64,000 bases of DNA from Dermatemys mawii. Its lineage: Eukaryota > Chordata > Testudines > Dermatemydidae. A program made the position numbers and the translations under genes. Positions 24,026 through 37,597 of the stretch are shown one piece after another (position 1 is the stretch's first letter; the number at the start of each line of letters is the position of its first letter). Location of the stretch: the NCBI GenBank assembly GCA_007922305.1, contig ML677341.1, positions 71,323,925 through 71,387,924 of the forward strand, in the 5' to 3' direction. Below the pieces are notes generated by a model. That model searched no databases. It worked only from the letters and a program-made list of their open reading frames with translations, and was not told where the DNA came from.

Positions 24026-24432
24026 ATGAGAGCAGAGCACCACCCCGGTAGCTACTGACAACAGTGTTCAATGAGGAAAAGGCATTAAAAAATGTGGCAG
24101 GTGGGTTGTATGGTCGTGGATGGGGATTTCTACATCTCTGACCCCTGCACAGTGAAGTTAAAAATAGTGACCAGAACCATTTCAAGGAATTGGGCATTAT
24201 GGGACAGCTGCTGGAGGATTTTTAGGGTAAATACACATTATGCAGTTTCTACACTTGGGAACTGGTCATCTTCAATAGGTCAACCAGGCTCTATGCTGTT
24301 AGGGCAAGTGGTTTACTGTGATGTCATAGTGGAGTGTTTGTTGCCCAGAGACAAATCTGAGTGTAGACACATGCACAAATAGGTTGACTCAAGAAGATTT
24401 AAGGTGCGCTTAATCTGTAGTGTAGATCAGGC
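24026..24432 (-). mobile_element. Harbinger terminal region
   Basis: The plus strand ends in CTGTAGTGTAGATCAGGCC (24414-24432); its reverse complement GGCCTGATCTACACTACAG is a typical PIF/Harbinger-type terminus of reptile genomes. It is probably the outer end of the minus-strand remnant at 22874-23303, separated from it by the LTR. Confidence 0.5.
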
Positions 24433-25054
24433 CTGAATTGTAAGCATAACATTAAAATTCTGCTTTCTCTTAAATTCTGCTATTCTTCTGTCTATCTTTT
24501 TGCATGATTTGCTTCTTGAAATAAAGGGTTCTAAAAAGTTAGAAAACATTTCCCCTAACCATCACTATTGGACCACCCCTTCCAAAAAATGTTTAAAAGA
24601 GTGATTTATTTTTTAAAAAATTGAACTATGTTTAGTTGAAAAGCCTTCCTCCCTTCGCCAATACAAAAGGGTAGCGGAGATGGGTGCATGCAGATTGACT
24701 GCTTTGTGTAAGTGGTTGGGGGAGGAGTGAAAAATTTGAAGGAGAGTGACCTAGTGAGTTCAAACTGAAATATCTACCTATGATAAAGATGGGGACACAG
24801 TTTCTGTACACCAAGTAAACAATATTTGAAGGGATTCCCCAACCCTTGTGCCTTGGCTCACAGGGGTACTTAAGCAGCAATATCATGAAGAACCTCAGAG
24901 TAACCATATTTTAATGCAAAGACATTTCTTATCATTACTCCAGCCCCAATCCTCCAAAAGTGTTCATTGTTTGTTGATAATTGTTTTTCTGCCCTGTGTT
25001 TTTAGAGTGTAGATTCTAGGGTAGAGATAATCTCCCATTCTCTGTTAGTGTCCA
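24433..25054. other. Spacer
   Basis: Nothing recognised. Confidence 0.5.
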
Positions 25055-25132
25055 GTATCACAGAGGTAGCCGTGTTACTCTGGATCTCCAAAAGCGACAA
25101 AGTCTTGTAGCACTTTATAGACTAACAGATCT

Positions 25133-25176
25133 TAGGGATCATGAGCTTTCGTGGGCTAAGACCCACTTCATCAGAT
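25133..25176 (-). ncRNA. Hammerhead ribozyme core, consensus boxes intact
   Basis: Minus strand: CTGATGA (25168-25174), stem II hairpin AGTGGG...CCCAC, GAAA (25147-25150), then GCTCATGATC. All invariant core bases are present. Stem III is weak (GC against GA), and the cleavage triplet would be ATC. Confidence 0.65.
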
Positions 25177-25486
25177 GAATATTCTGGATTTCTCCAGAGG
25201 CAGGTATTAATATGCAGGCAAGAGAGCAAGGTAAATTCAGTCGGGGGGTGAAAGAGAAACTGCTGAGCTCCGGTTCATCTGCAAATTCGACACCATCAGG
25301 AGTTGACTTAATATTGACTGTGAATGGCTGAACAATTACAAAAGCAGTTTCTCCTCTCTGGATGTTCGCACCTCCAAATCAGCTGCTGGAATTGGGCCTC
25401 ATCACTCCACCCCTCACTCCTTGAATTTACCTTGCTTTCTTGCCTGCATATTAATACTTCCCTCTGGAGATTTCCACAAAATTCAT

Positions 25487-25524
25487 CTGATGAAGTGGGT
25501 CTTAGCCCACAAAAGCTCATGATC
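25487..25524 (+). ncRNA. Hammerhead core with G12 mutation
   Basis: CTGATGA (25487-25493) and stem II are intact, but the second box reads AAAA (25511-25514) where GAAA is needed. G12 is the general base, so this copy should be inactive. Confidence 0.65.
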
Positions 25525-25560
25525 CCTAAGATCTGTTAGTCTAGGTGCTTTGAGACTCTT

Positions 25561-25890
25561 TGTGTATTCCATGTTGGTACCGTACCTAGAACAATAGGGA
25601 TCTGATGCTGTCTGGGGCCTTCTACACCTTCAGGTTTTGTTCCAGGAGCAGAAATGGCAGAAGCAGCAGTAGGAACATTTCTGACATAATAGCAGTTTTC
25701 TATAATTAATTCGGCTCCCACATTTAAAGCTGAGGAACTGGGCTTATGTTGTTGCTTTTTTTCTTCATCAATTTGCACTGTACAGATTGATTTGAATCCC
25801 TGCCTTGCTACACAGATTTGGAGAAAGACCTTTAAAGAAGAACATTCAATTCTAATTGAAATTTCTAACGTACAGATTTCATTTTCACGG
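25561..25890. other. Spacer
   Basis: Nothing recognised. Confidence 0.5.
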
Positions 25891-25944
25891 AAAAAAAAAA
25901 AACACTAGTGTCCCCCCCCCCCATCTCTGATTTATCTTTTAAGT

Positions 25945-26145
25945 TAAGTGTCTCCAATGGGAGGCTGCACTGAATAAAAATATCCTGTTTCCCCTTCACT
26001 AGGCTATATGATGAGATGATTCTGTGGCATATATTGTACAAAAGTTCACGTTTTTTAACTAAAAAAAAATCACAAAACACAAAACAAACCCATCTGAGAG
26101 AGGAGAAAAGTCCTCTTTAGCTCTCAGGGAACCAATCACAGAGCT
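25945..26145 (+). promoter_or_regulatory. Relic H1 promoter
   Basis: Aligns with the region upstream of H1 at 14191: CTGAATAAAAATA, CTTCACT, AAAACACAAAAC (AC box, about 26072-26083), and GAACCAATCACAG (26130-26142). The TATA region is replaced by a repeat insertion. Confidence 0.7.
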
Positions 26146-26225
26146 CAGAGTGGTAGCCATGTTAATTTATATCATCAAGGAGGTGACCAAGAAATATATT
26201 TGAGCATAAGCTTTCCTGGGTGTAA
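26146..26225. mobile_element. Penelope-like fragment in the psiH1 promoter
   Basis: CAGAGTGGTAGCCATGTTAAT and GAGCATAAGCTTTCCTGGG match the two ends of one Penelope terminal copy. It lies between the CCAAT box and the coding remnant, where the TATA box should be. Confidence 0.55.
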
Positions 26226-26273
26226 AAAAACAGGCAGCAGCTGTGCTTTTCCTTCCTTCTCGCTCCCCCTAAG

Positions 26274-26759
26274 TATGCAGGAAACTGCGCTACAAGGCAA
26301 AAGAATGCAACAGGTGGCGGCGAAACCTTAAGTTCCCGCACCGAGCTCATTACCAAAGCAATGGCTCTTCAAAAGGCTTAGGAAGCTGGAGGGTACGATG
26401 TGGTGAAAAGCATCAACCGCATTAGCCTGATGATCCAGGGCATCTTGGTCCGGATCAAAGGCTCTAATGACTCGGGCTCCTTTAAACTTAACAAGGTGAC
26501 GAGGGAAACCAAAGAAAAGGAGCCGAAGAAAAAGCCAGTGGCAAGAAACCAATTGCTAAGAAGCTCTAGCCCGTGAGTGAGTTTGGGGTGGGGGAGTCAA
26601 GAACACAGAAGCTGCCTCTGTCAAGAAAGCAACCAGAAGCCTCCCTCCCCACCAAAAAAAAGCCGCCAAACTCAAAGAGGCAGCTACGATCCCGACGGAC
26701 AAGCCTACGCCAAGGAGACCTAAAGCACGAAAGCTAAGGCGGCGGCACCCACGCTGTAA
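26274..26759 (+). pseudogene. Linker histone H1 pseudogene
   Basis: Begins ATGCAGGAAACTGCGC (compare ATGTCCGAAACGGCGC in H1). Globular-domain remnants include the segments for [18 protein letters not shown], and SGSFKL.K; the tail retains AAG/GCC-rich sequence. Stops, deletions and frameshifts throughout. A damaged stem-loop lies near 26789-26806 and GAAAGGAGCTG near 26824 resembles a downstream element. Confidence 0.9.
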
Positions 26760-27117
26760 TAGTGCTGAGAAGGCACAAATAAACCCAGCGCCTGGGTTAA
26801 AGCTATCCATCCGACCCTTCCCGAAAGGAGCTGAAACACCAGGTTAATCTAACAACGTCCTGGTGCTTCCCATGAAAGGAGGGGAAAAAAAAAAAAACCT
26901 TCTGTGTACTTCACTGGGGAAGGGGCAATTGAATGTTTATTTGCTTGCACCACTGTGAGGCCATGTGAAACACTTCCGGAAAGTGTCTTGTTCCTTTCTT
27001 ACTGTAATTGTGCAACCTACGCTAGAGATCTGTATTATGAAAACGTTAATGGGCCAAGCAAGCTAAAAGAGACTAGTCCTGGGGTCCTATAGCCCCTGTA
27101 TAGCTCTGTACTCTCCA

Positions 27118-27152
27118 TTTGAAAAACCCGCGTTGTCAAAGGACTGGCTAGT
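27118..27152 (-). promoter_or_regulatory. Orphan promoter-like module after psiH1
   Basis: Minus strand: AGCCAGTCC then CGCGGGTTTTTCAAAT. Equivalent to 15361-15394 and 55410-55440 in position and orientation relative to H1. Confidence 0.45.
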
Positions 27153-27359
27153 GACGACTACCACTGTTAATTCCCTTAGAGACAGTTACATACAATCCTT
27201 TACCATTCTCGTTGGGAGTTCAATAGAGCTCCGTTAATATCCTAATCCACACTCCCTGCTACAAATTATTTTCAAAAACAATATTTTATGTTAACCGGTT
27301 CTTTCCTAGGTTAAGAGAAAGCGAGAGATAACAAAGCTCTTTTTTTTGATTTTGGGAGT

Positions 27360-27375
27360 GGCTCTGAAAAGAGCC
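27360..27375 (-). promoter_or_regulatory. Histone 3' stem-loop of H2A
   Basis: GGCTCTTTTCAGAGCC on the minus strand (TTTC loop), 48 bases after the stop. Confidence 0.95.
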
Positions 27376-27423
27376 TTTATGACAGTTTTCGGAGTAATGT
27401 TTTCCGTTTCTTCTTGGTTGTTT

Positions 27424-28060
<637 letters not shown>

Positions 28061-28510
28061 ACTGTAAATCTTCCAGGAGGTGTGTGCCACTCAGTCTGAG
28101 AGGAAGAACTGTAGGATATCACTATCTTAAAATATGCAAAATAAAACACAACTAAATCAGAAGAAGGGATTTTGCTATGCATTCAAATCCTGTAATTTAT
28201 TATCCTTCCATTCGCTGGGCATTGGGTCTCATGCTGTTTTGTACCTAAGAAGAGGAAGCTGAATGTCCATGATCACAGATTGGGACAGTTTAAAAGTCAA
28301 AATTAAATCCCTAACAACCAATATGTATAACAGAAAAAAAACGAAAAAAAAAATACGGGAGAGTGCATGCTGTAGAACGGAAGTGTTTCGAAACACCACC
28401 ACAATAAATCAGAGGAAACAATACGAAACGGAGCCACTCAGGATGCCAGCCCATGAGCTTCACTTCAAGTCTTAGGAATCAATGTGGGTGGAGGGGCGTA
28501 TTTCTCTACC

Positions 28511-28550
28511 TACAGAGCGGGCTTTTCAATTTTTTAAATTGTCCAATGAC
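28511..28550 (+). promoter_or_regulatory. Orphan H3-type promoter module
   Basis: AGAGCGGGCTTTTCAATTTTTTAAATTGTCCAATGAC matches the distal H3 promoter block at 37.97 and 51.71 kb, in the same strand orientation. No TATA box or H3 coding sequence follows. Confidence 0.6.
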
Positions 28551-29220
28551 ATTTGCCTCCTTCCGTGTACCGGCATATCCGGGCTGAGGGGATTGTGAAG
28601 GCAATTTCAAAAGCAAAGAAACACTAACGATCCCAGGGCTCTTCCAAAAGCCGCTAGCTACACGGAAAAAAGCTTTTATAGTTTGAGCAAAACCTTTTGG
28701 AAGATGCGGACTTACTTGCTGTGAAATATTTCTATTATAAAGCTTCAAACGCGATTTCACATTGAACCTCCTCAAACATAATTCAAAACAGAAGCCTCAC
28801 CGCCCGTTTGAAGTAATGCATTTATTCCTTTTACAAAACCCAGTAACCACGCTGTTACATCAGTGGCAATTAACAGCAGGAAGCAGTGCTGATTAAGTTC
28901 AATTTATAATAGCACTGTCTGGGGCAGTGATTTAACCTTGTTTTAGTTTAATCTCAAACATGTAAATTTAGATTTAAAAAATGAGCAAAATGATAAATAG
29001 AAGGCACCAGATGCCTTAAATAGTAAAATACTTTTATTTAGGCGTTTTGATGGTAATGAATTATAAATTTACGATTAATAAAAGGTAGATAAAGGGAGAA
29101 TGAACGTTAGATTAGTAAATACCTCATCCTTTTAATAAAATCTGTTTCTATTAAGCCCGCTATTTTCACTCGGAAAAAAAAATGTACACAATTAACAGGT
29201 TACAGCTCCTTTCACTGTGA
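28551..29220. other. Spacer
   Basis: No gene recognised up to the stem-loop of the psiH3. Confidence 0.5.
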
Positions 29221-29227
29221 ATGAAAT

Positions 29228-29243
29228 GGCTCTTAAAAGAGCC
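29228..29243 (-). promoter_or_regulatory. Histone 3' stem-loop of psiH3
   Basis: GGCTCTTTTAAGAGCC on the minus strand, intact although the coding region carries a stop. Confidence 0.95.
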
Positions 29244-29282
29244 TTTCGGTCGCTCAGAGATTTTGTTAATGAATAACAGCCT

Positions 29283-29693
<411 letters not shown>

Positions 29694-29870
29694 GTTAACA
29701 CACCAAGTCCTTGTAAAAAAAACGTTGACACAGAAAGCATGAAATAAATAAGAGCTGTAAGTCTCGGGCGGTATTTATAAATAGATTATCTTTTCTGATT
29801 GGCCCTTTAGAAGAAGAGAAATATCATTGGACAATGTGAAAATTTGAAAAGCCCGCCTTGTTCATAGTGC
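29694..29870 (-). promoter_or_regulatory. H3-type promoter of psiH3
   Basis: Minus strand: GGCGGGCTTTTCAAATTTTC (about 29845-29864), CCAAT near 29828 and 29800, TATTTATAAATAC near 29772-29784. Confidence 0.7.
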
Positions 29871-29879
29871 ATTCCCCCT

Positions 29880-31765
29880 CCCTTTCGTGCTTTTCAAACT
29901 GACTTTCAACTGATCATTAACCTAGTGTCCAGTTTCCTTGCTCGCTATCGCGCATCTGCCACGCCGGGGTTTTTGGATGTAGCTGTGTATGTGTGTGTGT
30001 GGCCCGGGGATCTGACTATCATTTTCAAAGTGATCGTCTCTGTGTCCCTGAGCATTATTGCCGCTTCCTTTCTTCAAAATAAGAAAATTTAGCACGAGTA
30101 TCACTCCCGAAGTCAGGAGAGAACATTTAAATCATGTGATTCATCGAACGTATAAAAATATCTCTTTGGTCTAGTTCTCTTTTGGGTTTTAATATGCTAC
30201 TTTTAAAGCGACGCAAATGGCTTATATTTTTCTTCCCTTCAGATAGAGGATCACCAGCACCCTATAAACGATCTGTTTACTCTGCTTATGTCCTGCTTTA
30301 ATACCTCAATTATAATTGTGAGAGAGGAATTTTATAATAATCAGGGAAATATTTACATACGCAAATCAATCTATTGTTTAGTTTTATAATAATAAAACGT
30401 TGTCTTTGAAGACTCAACCCAAAAAACAGTCTATGTATGTTGAATATCTAGCTTTAAGGAGTAGGAGTATAATTAAACTTTCATCTTTTCCTCTCCCCGC
30501 AAAAATCTTAACTCAGTTTTTATTCAGGTCGGATATATCATAGACGGATTACTCAGGACAGCAGCCCACTGTCATTTTATTACTGAAGATGTCTAATAAA
30601 ATGTTCAAATATGGTAAAGGAGAAAATGGTCATAGTAAAAGTGGATTTACGCATCACAGAAAAATACCTCTAGATAATATTCAGGTATTGTGGACCTTCT
30701 GCCACCGGGTTTGCTGTAAGGGTGAAATGTATTTCTGGTCTCATCTATGAGGGTGATCCTCGATTACGTCCTTTACACTGATAGCAGAAAAAGAAAGACC
30801 TTGATAGCCACGTGCATGGTTTGTATGTTCTGAAATATCGAGCCCAACTCTTATAGATTTGGAGATTAAAGCTCATCCAGAGTATATAAAGGGCCTGTTA
30901 ATTCACTGAAACTTCATTTACCTCTTTAGTTTGTACTGTAGTTTTTACAAAAGTACAAAATGTCTACTAGCTTCTCATCCATGACAGTAAAAAGGCAATG
31001 ATACCATAACCAAACTTACTCTACCTCTGCGAGCAAAGTATGTGGTAATAAATCAAAATGAAATCCTAAAAGATTACTGCCAAAGGGTTTATAGGATAAA
31101 GTAATAAAATAATGTGTGTTGCTATGACTTTGTAATCAGATCAGATCCCGGTTCCTGTGTGTGTTTTGTTTAACATTATATTTCAACAAACTGCTTCAGA
31201 ATGGTTAACCTATCTGTAATTCCATAAATATATACACTGGCCAAATGAAAGTTTCTGTTTAAGGCTAAGTAGGGAAAAGTGCTTTGAAAATAAAAAGAAA
31301 ATTTTTTTTTTTTATGTCTTTATGTAAGAAATTGACAATTGGTTTAATTTATGGACTAAACAGTTTTCAAGGATGGGGAAATGGTAGGGAATAAGAGACT
31401 AGGGGAAAGTGATGAAAATGAATTTGAAAACCCAATTAGATCCCTGAAAATTAAAAATCAGTTTTATAAATTAACAATGTATTGCTAAAATGTTACCTTA
31501 CTACTATTGAATCATGCTACTTCAGAAATGGCTGGCTTTAATCCCTTTTTCAGAAGGCATAAGAATCCTTTCACCTAGAATGCAACAAATATAAGTGCTC
31601 CTATACTAGATAAGGTTTGAGAAGAAAATTTGCTGACAAATTCCCTAGAAATAGCTTCATAAAACTTAGTCTGCCTATTTTTTTTCTCTTTCAATAACAT
31701 GATACAATTTGAAAACCAAATACTACTTGCTAGTGATGATGCTATTATGCTCTTTGAATGAAAAG
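29880..31765. other. Spacer; proximal part conserved with other H3 upstream regions
   Basis: 30090-30550 resembles the 1-kb upstream regions of other H3 copies (scattered blocks such as AGGAGAG, TTGGGTTTTAAT). A short TG microsatellite lies at 29988-30000. The remainder is AT-rich with nothing recognised. Confidence 0.5.
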
Positions 31766-31771
31766 GTGATT

Positions 31772-31787
31772 GGCTCTTAAAAGAGCC
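31772..31787 (-). promoter_or_regulatory. Histone 3' stem-loop of H2B
   Basis: GGCTCTTTTAAGAGCC on the minus strand, 30 bases after the stop. Confidence 0.95.
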
Positions 31788-31817
31788 TTTGGGTTACAGA
31801 TTTAGCTAGCCAGATGT

Positions 31818-32420
<603 letters not shown>

Positions 32421-34930
32421 TGTTTTCATCTTATCAAAAATCCTTAACTCCCTTAAGATTAATATAGGAGTGAGGTGAGAGCGCTGCATTTTTTTGTACT
32501 TTTTCTTCTCTAGATAGCTATTAGTGCGATTTACACTATGGGACTTGGAAAAGCAGGGAAATATTGTGGTTTAAGGTCAAGTTTTCCTTCTGCTGAGATT
32601 TTCTGAGTCTAGTAAAAAAAAAAATCTTAATGTAAACTAGCAGTCCCTTCTTTTAAAACATCTAGCAGTACCATTTGGAAAGGGTACATTACAATATTAA
32701 TAAGTAATGAATTCAATAAACAAGTTACTAAAGTAGCAATATGATAAAATATCCTCTCCTCTTCATCTACCTCCTTCCTTTCCAGGTCATTTTTGCTCAT
32801 TTTTTTTAATATTATTCTTAATGGCCGACAAATCTGATTGCAAACAAACAAAAATCTTGAGGCAAGCACAGCCCAGGCTTTTCAAACTAACTGATGGATT
32901 TAATCCCACTTCCACCAAAGGATCTGAAATTAGACATTTTTTCTACAGATCACCAATAGTTTCCTCTTACACAGTTGTACTCTCGGCCTTTCTCCTTTGT
33001 ACAATATCTGGAACCGAATTACCTCTTTTTGCATTCATTAAAAAGTCCCTTGGAGAGAATAATGGTGGGGTAAAGAAGAGTCAACAATCTATATCCCGGG
33101 TCTGAGAAAACTTGGAAGACAAAAACTGTTTTTCATTGTAAATTATAAATGCGTCAGCAATAAAATCAAATATATAATGATATATTTTTCTTTATAGGGT
33201 TTTCTCCAAATCAGGTGGAAAGGAGTTATTTGAATTGATTTTGTCAATCTAAATAAATAGATTTCAAAGTAACAAAGTAACATCTTTTAACATGGGTTAA
33301 AAATTTGTTCCCTTAACAATTCTTTTATCTCCTAAAACCACTGCATTCTATTGAAAAGAGTGTACTGCCTCATGCAACACCACCCAAAGACATGCAGAGA
33401 GATATAATACAAAGGAGAGATTTCAAGGCTTATATTCACAGCTTCCTTCTACTGTTTCCTTTACATTGCTGGATGAATTATACATATCCTCACAGCTTTA
33501 TCTTATAGATCTATATAAAATATCTTCATTTATATATGTAAAGGTACTGGAAAGGGAACAAGGATTGAGAATAATGGCTTCACAATGCATCATCATTGTA
33601 GAGGTGAACCTGGGAAAATCCCAGAGGAATGTGGCTTTAGGGGGTTGACAGTAAAACTGAATTGGAGGAGATGAGAGGTAATGCATGTGTGCAGGATATA
33701 AATGACAAGGGAGGGGTTGTTGAAGGTAAATGTGTTAATCTGTAAAAATGAATATCAAAATAAAATCTATGTACACTGTCAGGTTATATGTGCTCAGATT
33801 TAAAGGAGTAGTGGTCTTCTGTGTCTTGAATTACATTTGTCTTAAAATAAAAGAAGAAACCCAGAGAAGGTGATCACTGATTTATATCTCTGGGCCCCAC
33901 CTGCGGAACCATACAGCATAGAATGAATGTATTTCAAAGCTCCATAGTGGAAACAGGCAGCAGAAATTACATTAATCAATTCCTGCATAGCAGAGATTTT
34001 CGAAGATCACCAACACCTTTAATTTTGCTCCCTGTAGCAAGTTGGAGAAGAAAAGAAAAGAGAAAAAAAAGTAGCTTTCCATTCACTGTCCTCCCAGCCT
34101 ATGTTTCGAAGAGATGAGGACAGAGGACTACTGAGGGAGAAGTACCACTCCCTAATACAAGCTTCTATTTCATAGGCCTCACATCCCAGAGTGGATGTGA
34201 GTTCTGAGATGCTTGGCATTCGAGATAGGGCACTGTTTACTTCCATAACTATTACCACTCTGACCCCTGGTCAGTGGAGGTCAAAACTGTGCTGAGAACA
34301 AACAATCCCGGCCCTGGAAGAGGCAAAGTAAATGAGGGGATATTTTTTTACTGGCATAGGCAATACAGTAACAAGGCTGACTTTTTGCTGACAGAAATAT
34401 TCAACAGAGGATTTATTTCCCTTTGGGGAATTAGGTTTGTTTTAATGACAGAAGGCCTGGGTTTCATTGGCAGACATGAAATTTGGGTGTAGAGGCTTGC
34501 TATGCTGGGGTGATAAACCACAACTTTCACAAGACAGATGAGCCTTCCTGTAATACAAGCTTCTGTGTCATCACTCACACCCCAGAAAGCACACTGTGGT
34601 GATATTAGCTGGATAGTGGGGTATGGGTTCTCCTAATAGGGGACTTGATTAGGAAATTTGTAAGAGTGCTCCTTAAAGGGATGGAGTGATGTGTGAGGAG
34701 GAAGGATGGTACTGAATATTGCAAGTCACATACAAAATACAGTTTTTCAGGCTCCTTTAATCCTTTCTTTCAACAATTTTATTTACAAAATAACTTGCTG
34801 TCACCTTTCAACCATTTTGGACAATTTTAAGAGGTCACCAATGACAGGATTTAGAAAAGTAAGGGTGGAACCAAACTGTACACAGTGGGAAGCTGAGGCA
34901 CGATTCCACCTAAGTTAGGCTTACTTAATT
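32421..34930. other. Gene-free region with H1-flank relic
   Basis: 33060-33260 resembles the sequence upstream of H1 at 57.0-57.2 kb (GTTAAAGAAGAG, then TTTTTCTTTGTAAATTA, then GGGT-TTCTCCAA). An H1 copy probably once stood near 32.9 kb on the minus strand. No coding remnant was found. The rest shows nothing recognised. Confidence 0.4.
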
Positions 34931-34939
34931 GTCACCTTT

Positions 34940-36100
34940 ATTAATAAACTTGCAGACAAAATCATTGTTATTTATAGTTTCTGATAATATATTTATGACA
35001 GTTAGTAATCGTGACCCAGCGGTACCTGGGACAACCCTCACTGGAAATGCCAAGATTAGGGCAGGCTGCAAAAGAGAGAGAGCAGATATTTCCAGGACTG
35101 CTAGGTAACGCTGAAGTTAGACTCACCAACCAGTCACAAATTGTGCTTCTGATCCCCTACACTGATTATCAAGAAACAAAAAAACAAATCACAGACCCCT
35201 AATTTCCAGTTCTGACTCAAAACCAGCATCTAGGTCCAGTACAGTGAGAACCTATTTATAATAACTCTACTCACATGTAAAAATGTTCTTCTGACCCCAA
35301 AGGGTCAGCCACATTGCCGAGGCACTATAGGTTTAGATTTTACCAAAAATACCATACTGTCAGCCAATCCTTTAGTGTCTAAAGCTAAAGATTTGTTGTA
35401 AAGAAAAAAGATAGAACAAGAAGAGAGGTGTTAAATGGTAAAACAGTCACATATGAACAAAGATTCAAAGTCCATATATCAGGTTCTTAGCAGTATTCAT
35501 GAGTTTGCTGTCTTGAAAGTCCCTCTGAAATAGATGCACAGCTTGGATGGGCCATTCAGTCCTTTGTTCAGAGCTTCCTTTGTAGAAAAAGGTTACTCCA
35601 TGGGTAAGAAGCAGGAATGAAGACCATGCAGCTACCTTGTATACTTTTTTGCCATGCTGCTCGTGCTTATTTCATGCACATGCTGCCCAGCTCATGGCTT
35701 TAAAAGCTTAAAGTTCAGTCCATAGGCATGCCCCAGCATGCCTGGCTAAGTCATAAGATGTATCTGCCTTCTCTCAGTGGGTCAGCTGTGTACAGATGAT
35801 GGTCCTTAATGGACCATCAAGCAGGCTAGGCAGTGCTGATTCCAAACTTACTGGGGAGTCCCCCAGAAGCATACAACAAGTTTGAAATACAGACATACAT
35901 ACATATCTATAACTCATGTATAACTCTATAATACAAAGGTGATAAAAATACAATAATAAGATTATCATATCTGGCAAATTATAACATTTTTGCAGATACC
36001 TTACATAGCCTATCTGGCCTAACTCTTTACAATTTTACAATATTGATATTTATAATATCCTTAAGTGTCCCCCATATTCCATACAGGGTCACAGTAGTGA
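34940..36100. repeat. Probable LTR-like or other retroelement repeat
   Basis: Sequence from about 35000 (GTGACCCAGCGGTACC) to 36100 has the look of a high-copy reptile repeat, with phrases such as CCAATCCTTTAGTGTCTAAA and TCAGTCCTTTGTTCAGAGC that I associate with turtle genomes. No coding domains or borders were resolved. Confidence 0.35.
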
Positions 36101-37590
36101 AGGGATACTATGGAAGAATTATGGGTCAAAGCTAATGAGTTCCTGGATACCAGGAAGCTCCTCTCCTTTTCATGATAGGTATTTAATTGGGCATGCTCTG
36201 ATTTGAGCTCTTGTTTATTCAGTTTTTTATATCTTTCCATATGACATATTCATAAGCTTTCCTCCAACTAATTATACCCATTTATACATTCATCCTGATT
36301 TTTATCATTTGATTTTCATTTCCCATTCTATATTATTAAAAATCATTAGCATAATATTAACATTACTCAACCTTAAACTAACAAAATATAACCCTTATTT
36401 TGTACCATTCAGCAATTTTCTTCATATTTTAATATCATGATTCAGTATATGTAGATCATCCTAAACTATTCATTAATATAAACTATTTTATCTGAGTAGG
36501 AATGGCATGGGGAACAGCATGACTGTAATGTCCACATATAACTTTTTCAAATGTGGACTTTCAGGGGACTTACTACATGAAGTTGAGCATATCACTTGCA
36601 AATCATTAAAAAGTATTATCAGTAATTTTGCCTGTTCCACACAATTTATAACTTCTTCTTACATTCCTTCACCTGTAAAGCAAGATTAGAGCCATATTAA
36701 CACAATGCAGGGACAGACTCATGTACAACAGGAGTCTTAAGGTTAGTCAACCGTATGAATCCGTAAAATCTCTGGCTTTTCATAGAATAATCACATACTA
36801 TTTTTTAAAAAACAGAAAAACTGCCTCTTTCTGGCCCAGGATGGATTGTGCTCATGGAATAAAATCAAGTTTGCGCAATAAAGCAGTCTGTTGTCTGTAA
36901 AAAGCCCAAAACATTTATTGTGGGAGAAAACAAGTGAGAAAGGGAGATTGATATCTTCTGGTTTGCATCTTGTTTGTCTGCTGCTTTGGACCTCCTAATA
37001 AGCCAGGTTGATTCTTGTGAGCAAAGATATATCAGGATGAAAATATAGACAGAAAAACTACTGCCTTTTACTACTTAAGTATTTCAAGTGATTATCATTC
37101 AAGAACACCTTCAGTGTCTCATCTGTTTGATTAAGGTTTAAGGCAAGAGAAGAGAGTAAAACAGTTTTTCATGAAGGCAAAGTACCCTTAAGTCTGAGAG
37201 GGGGAAGAATTGATGGATATTTGTGCTCACCTCAATATCCACAAATGAAAACAATATCCAAGAGATTTTCAATCCATTGGACACATTATATAGTAATAAT
37301 GTCCAAACAAAAAAAAATACACTAATTACTTAATCTTAATATTTTTTTAAAAAATAATAAGTTAAAATCCATTGATTTATAAAAAACATAGGAAAACCAT
37401 GTTCTATAGTTCCTTTATTATATAAGGAAAAAAAACCATTCAGACAGTTTGAAACAATTAAAAGGCTAATGATAAGGGCTCAGGACACACAAAAACCTAA
37501 CAGGGCTTCAGTCATATGTTACTTTATATATAACTTGCAATATATGCAAATAAGCGATTTAAAATACAATATTACAGCTCTTTTACTGAA
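36101..37590. other. AT-rich spacer with duplicated segments
   Basis: 36690-36870 resembles 45470-45640 (CTTAAGG-TAGTCA, AATCACATA, CTGCCTC, GGATGGAT). 36960-37150 resembles 52820-53010 and 51150-51270, the conserved upstream region of H3 genes. No gene. Confidence 0.5.
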
Positions 37591-37597
37591 ATGTGGG

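Larger units (their letters stand above)
25055..25560. mobile_element. Penelope-like element with inverted terminal copies
   Basis: Left arm 25055-25235 and right arm 25425-25560 are inverted copies (shared: hammerhead part, CAGAGGCAGGTATTAATATGC, AGCAAGGTAAATTC). A unique centre of about 190 bases separates them. The left arm starts CACAGAGGTAGCCGTGTTA like the 2.4-kb copy. No reverse transcriptase or GIY-YIG domain is present. Confidence 0.7.
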
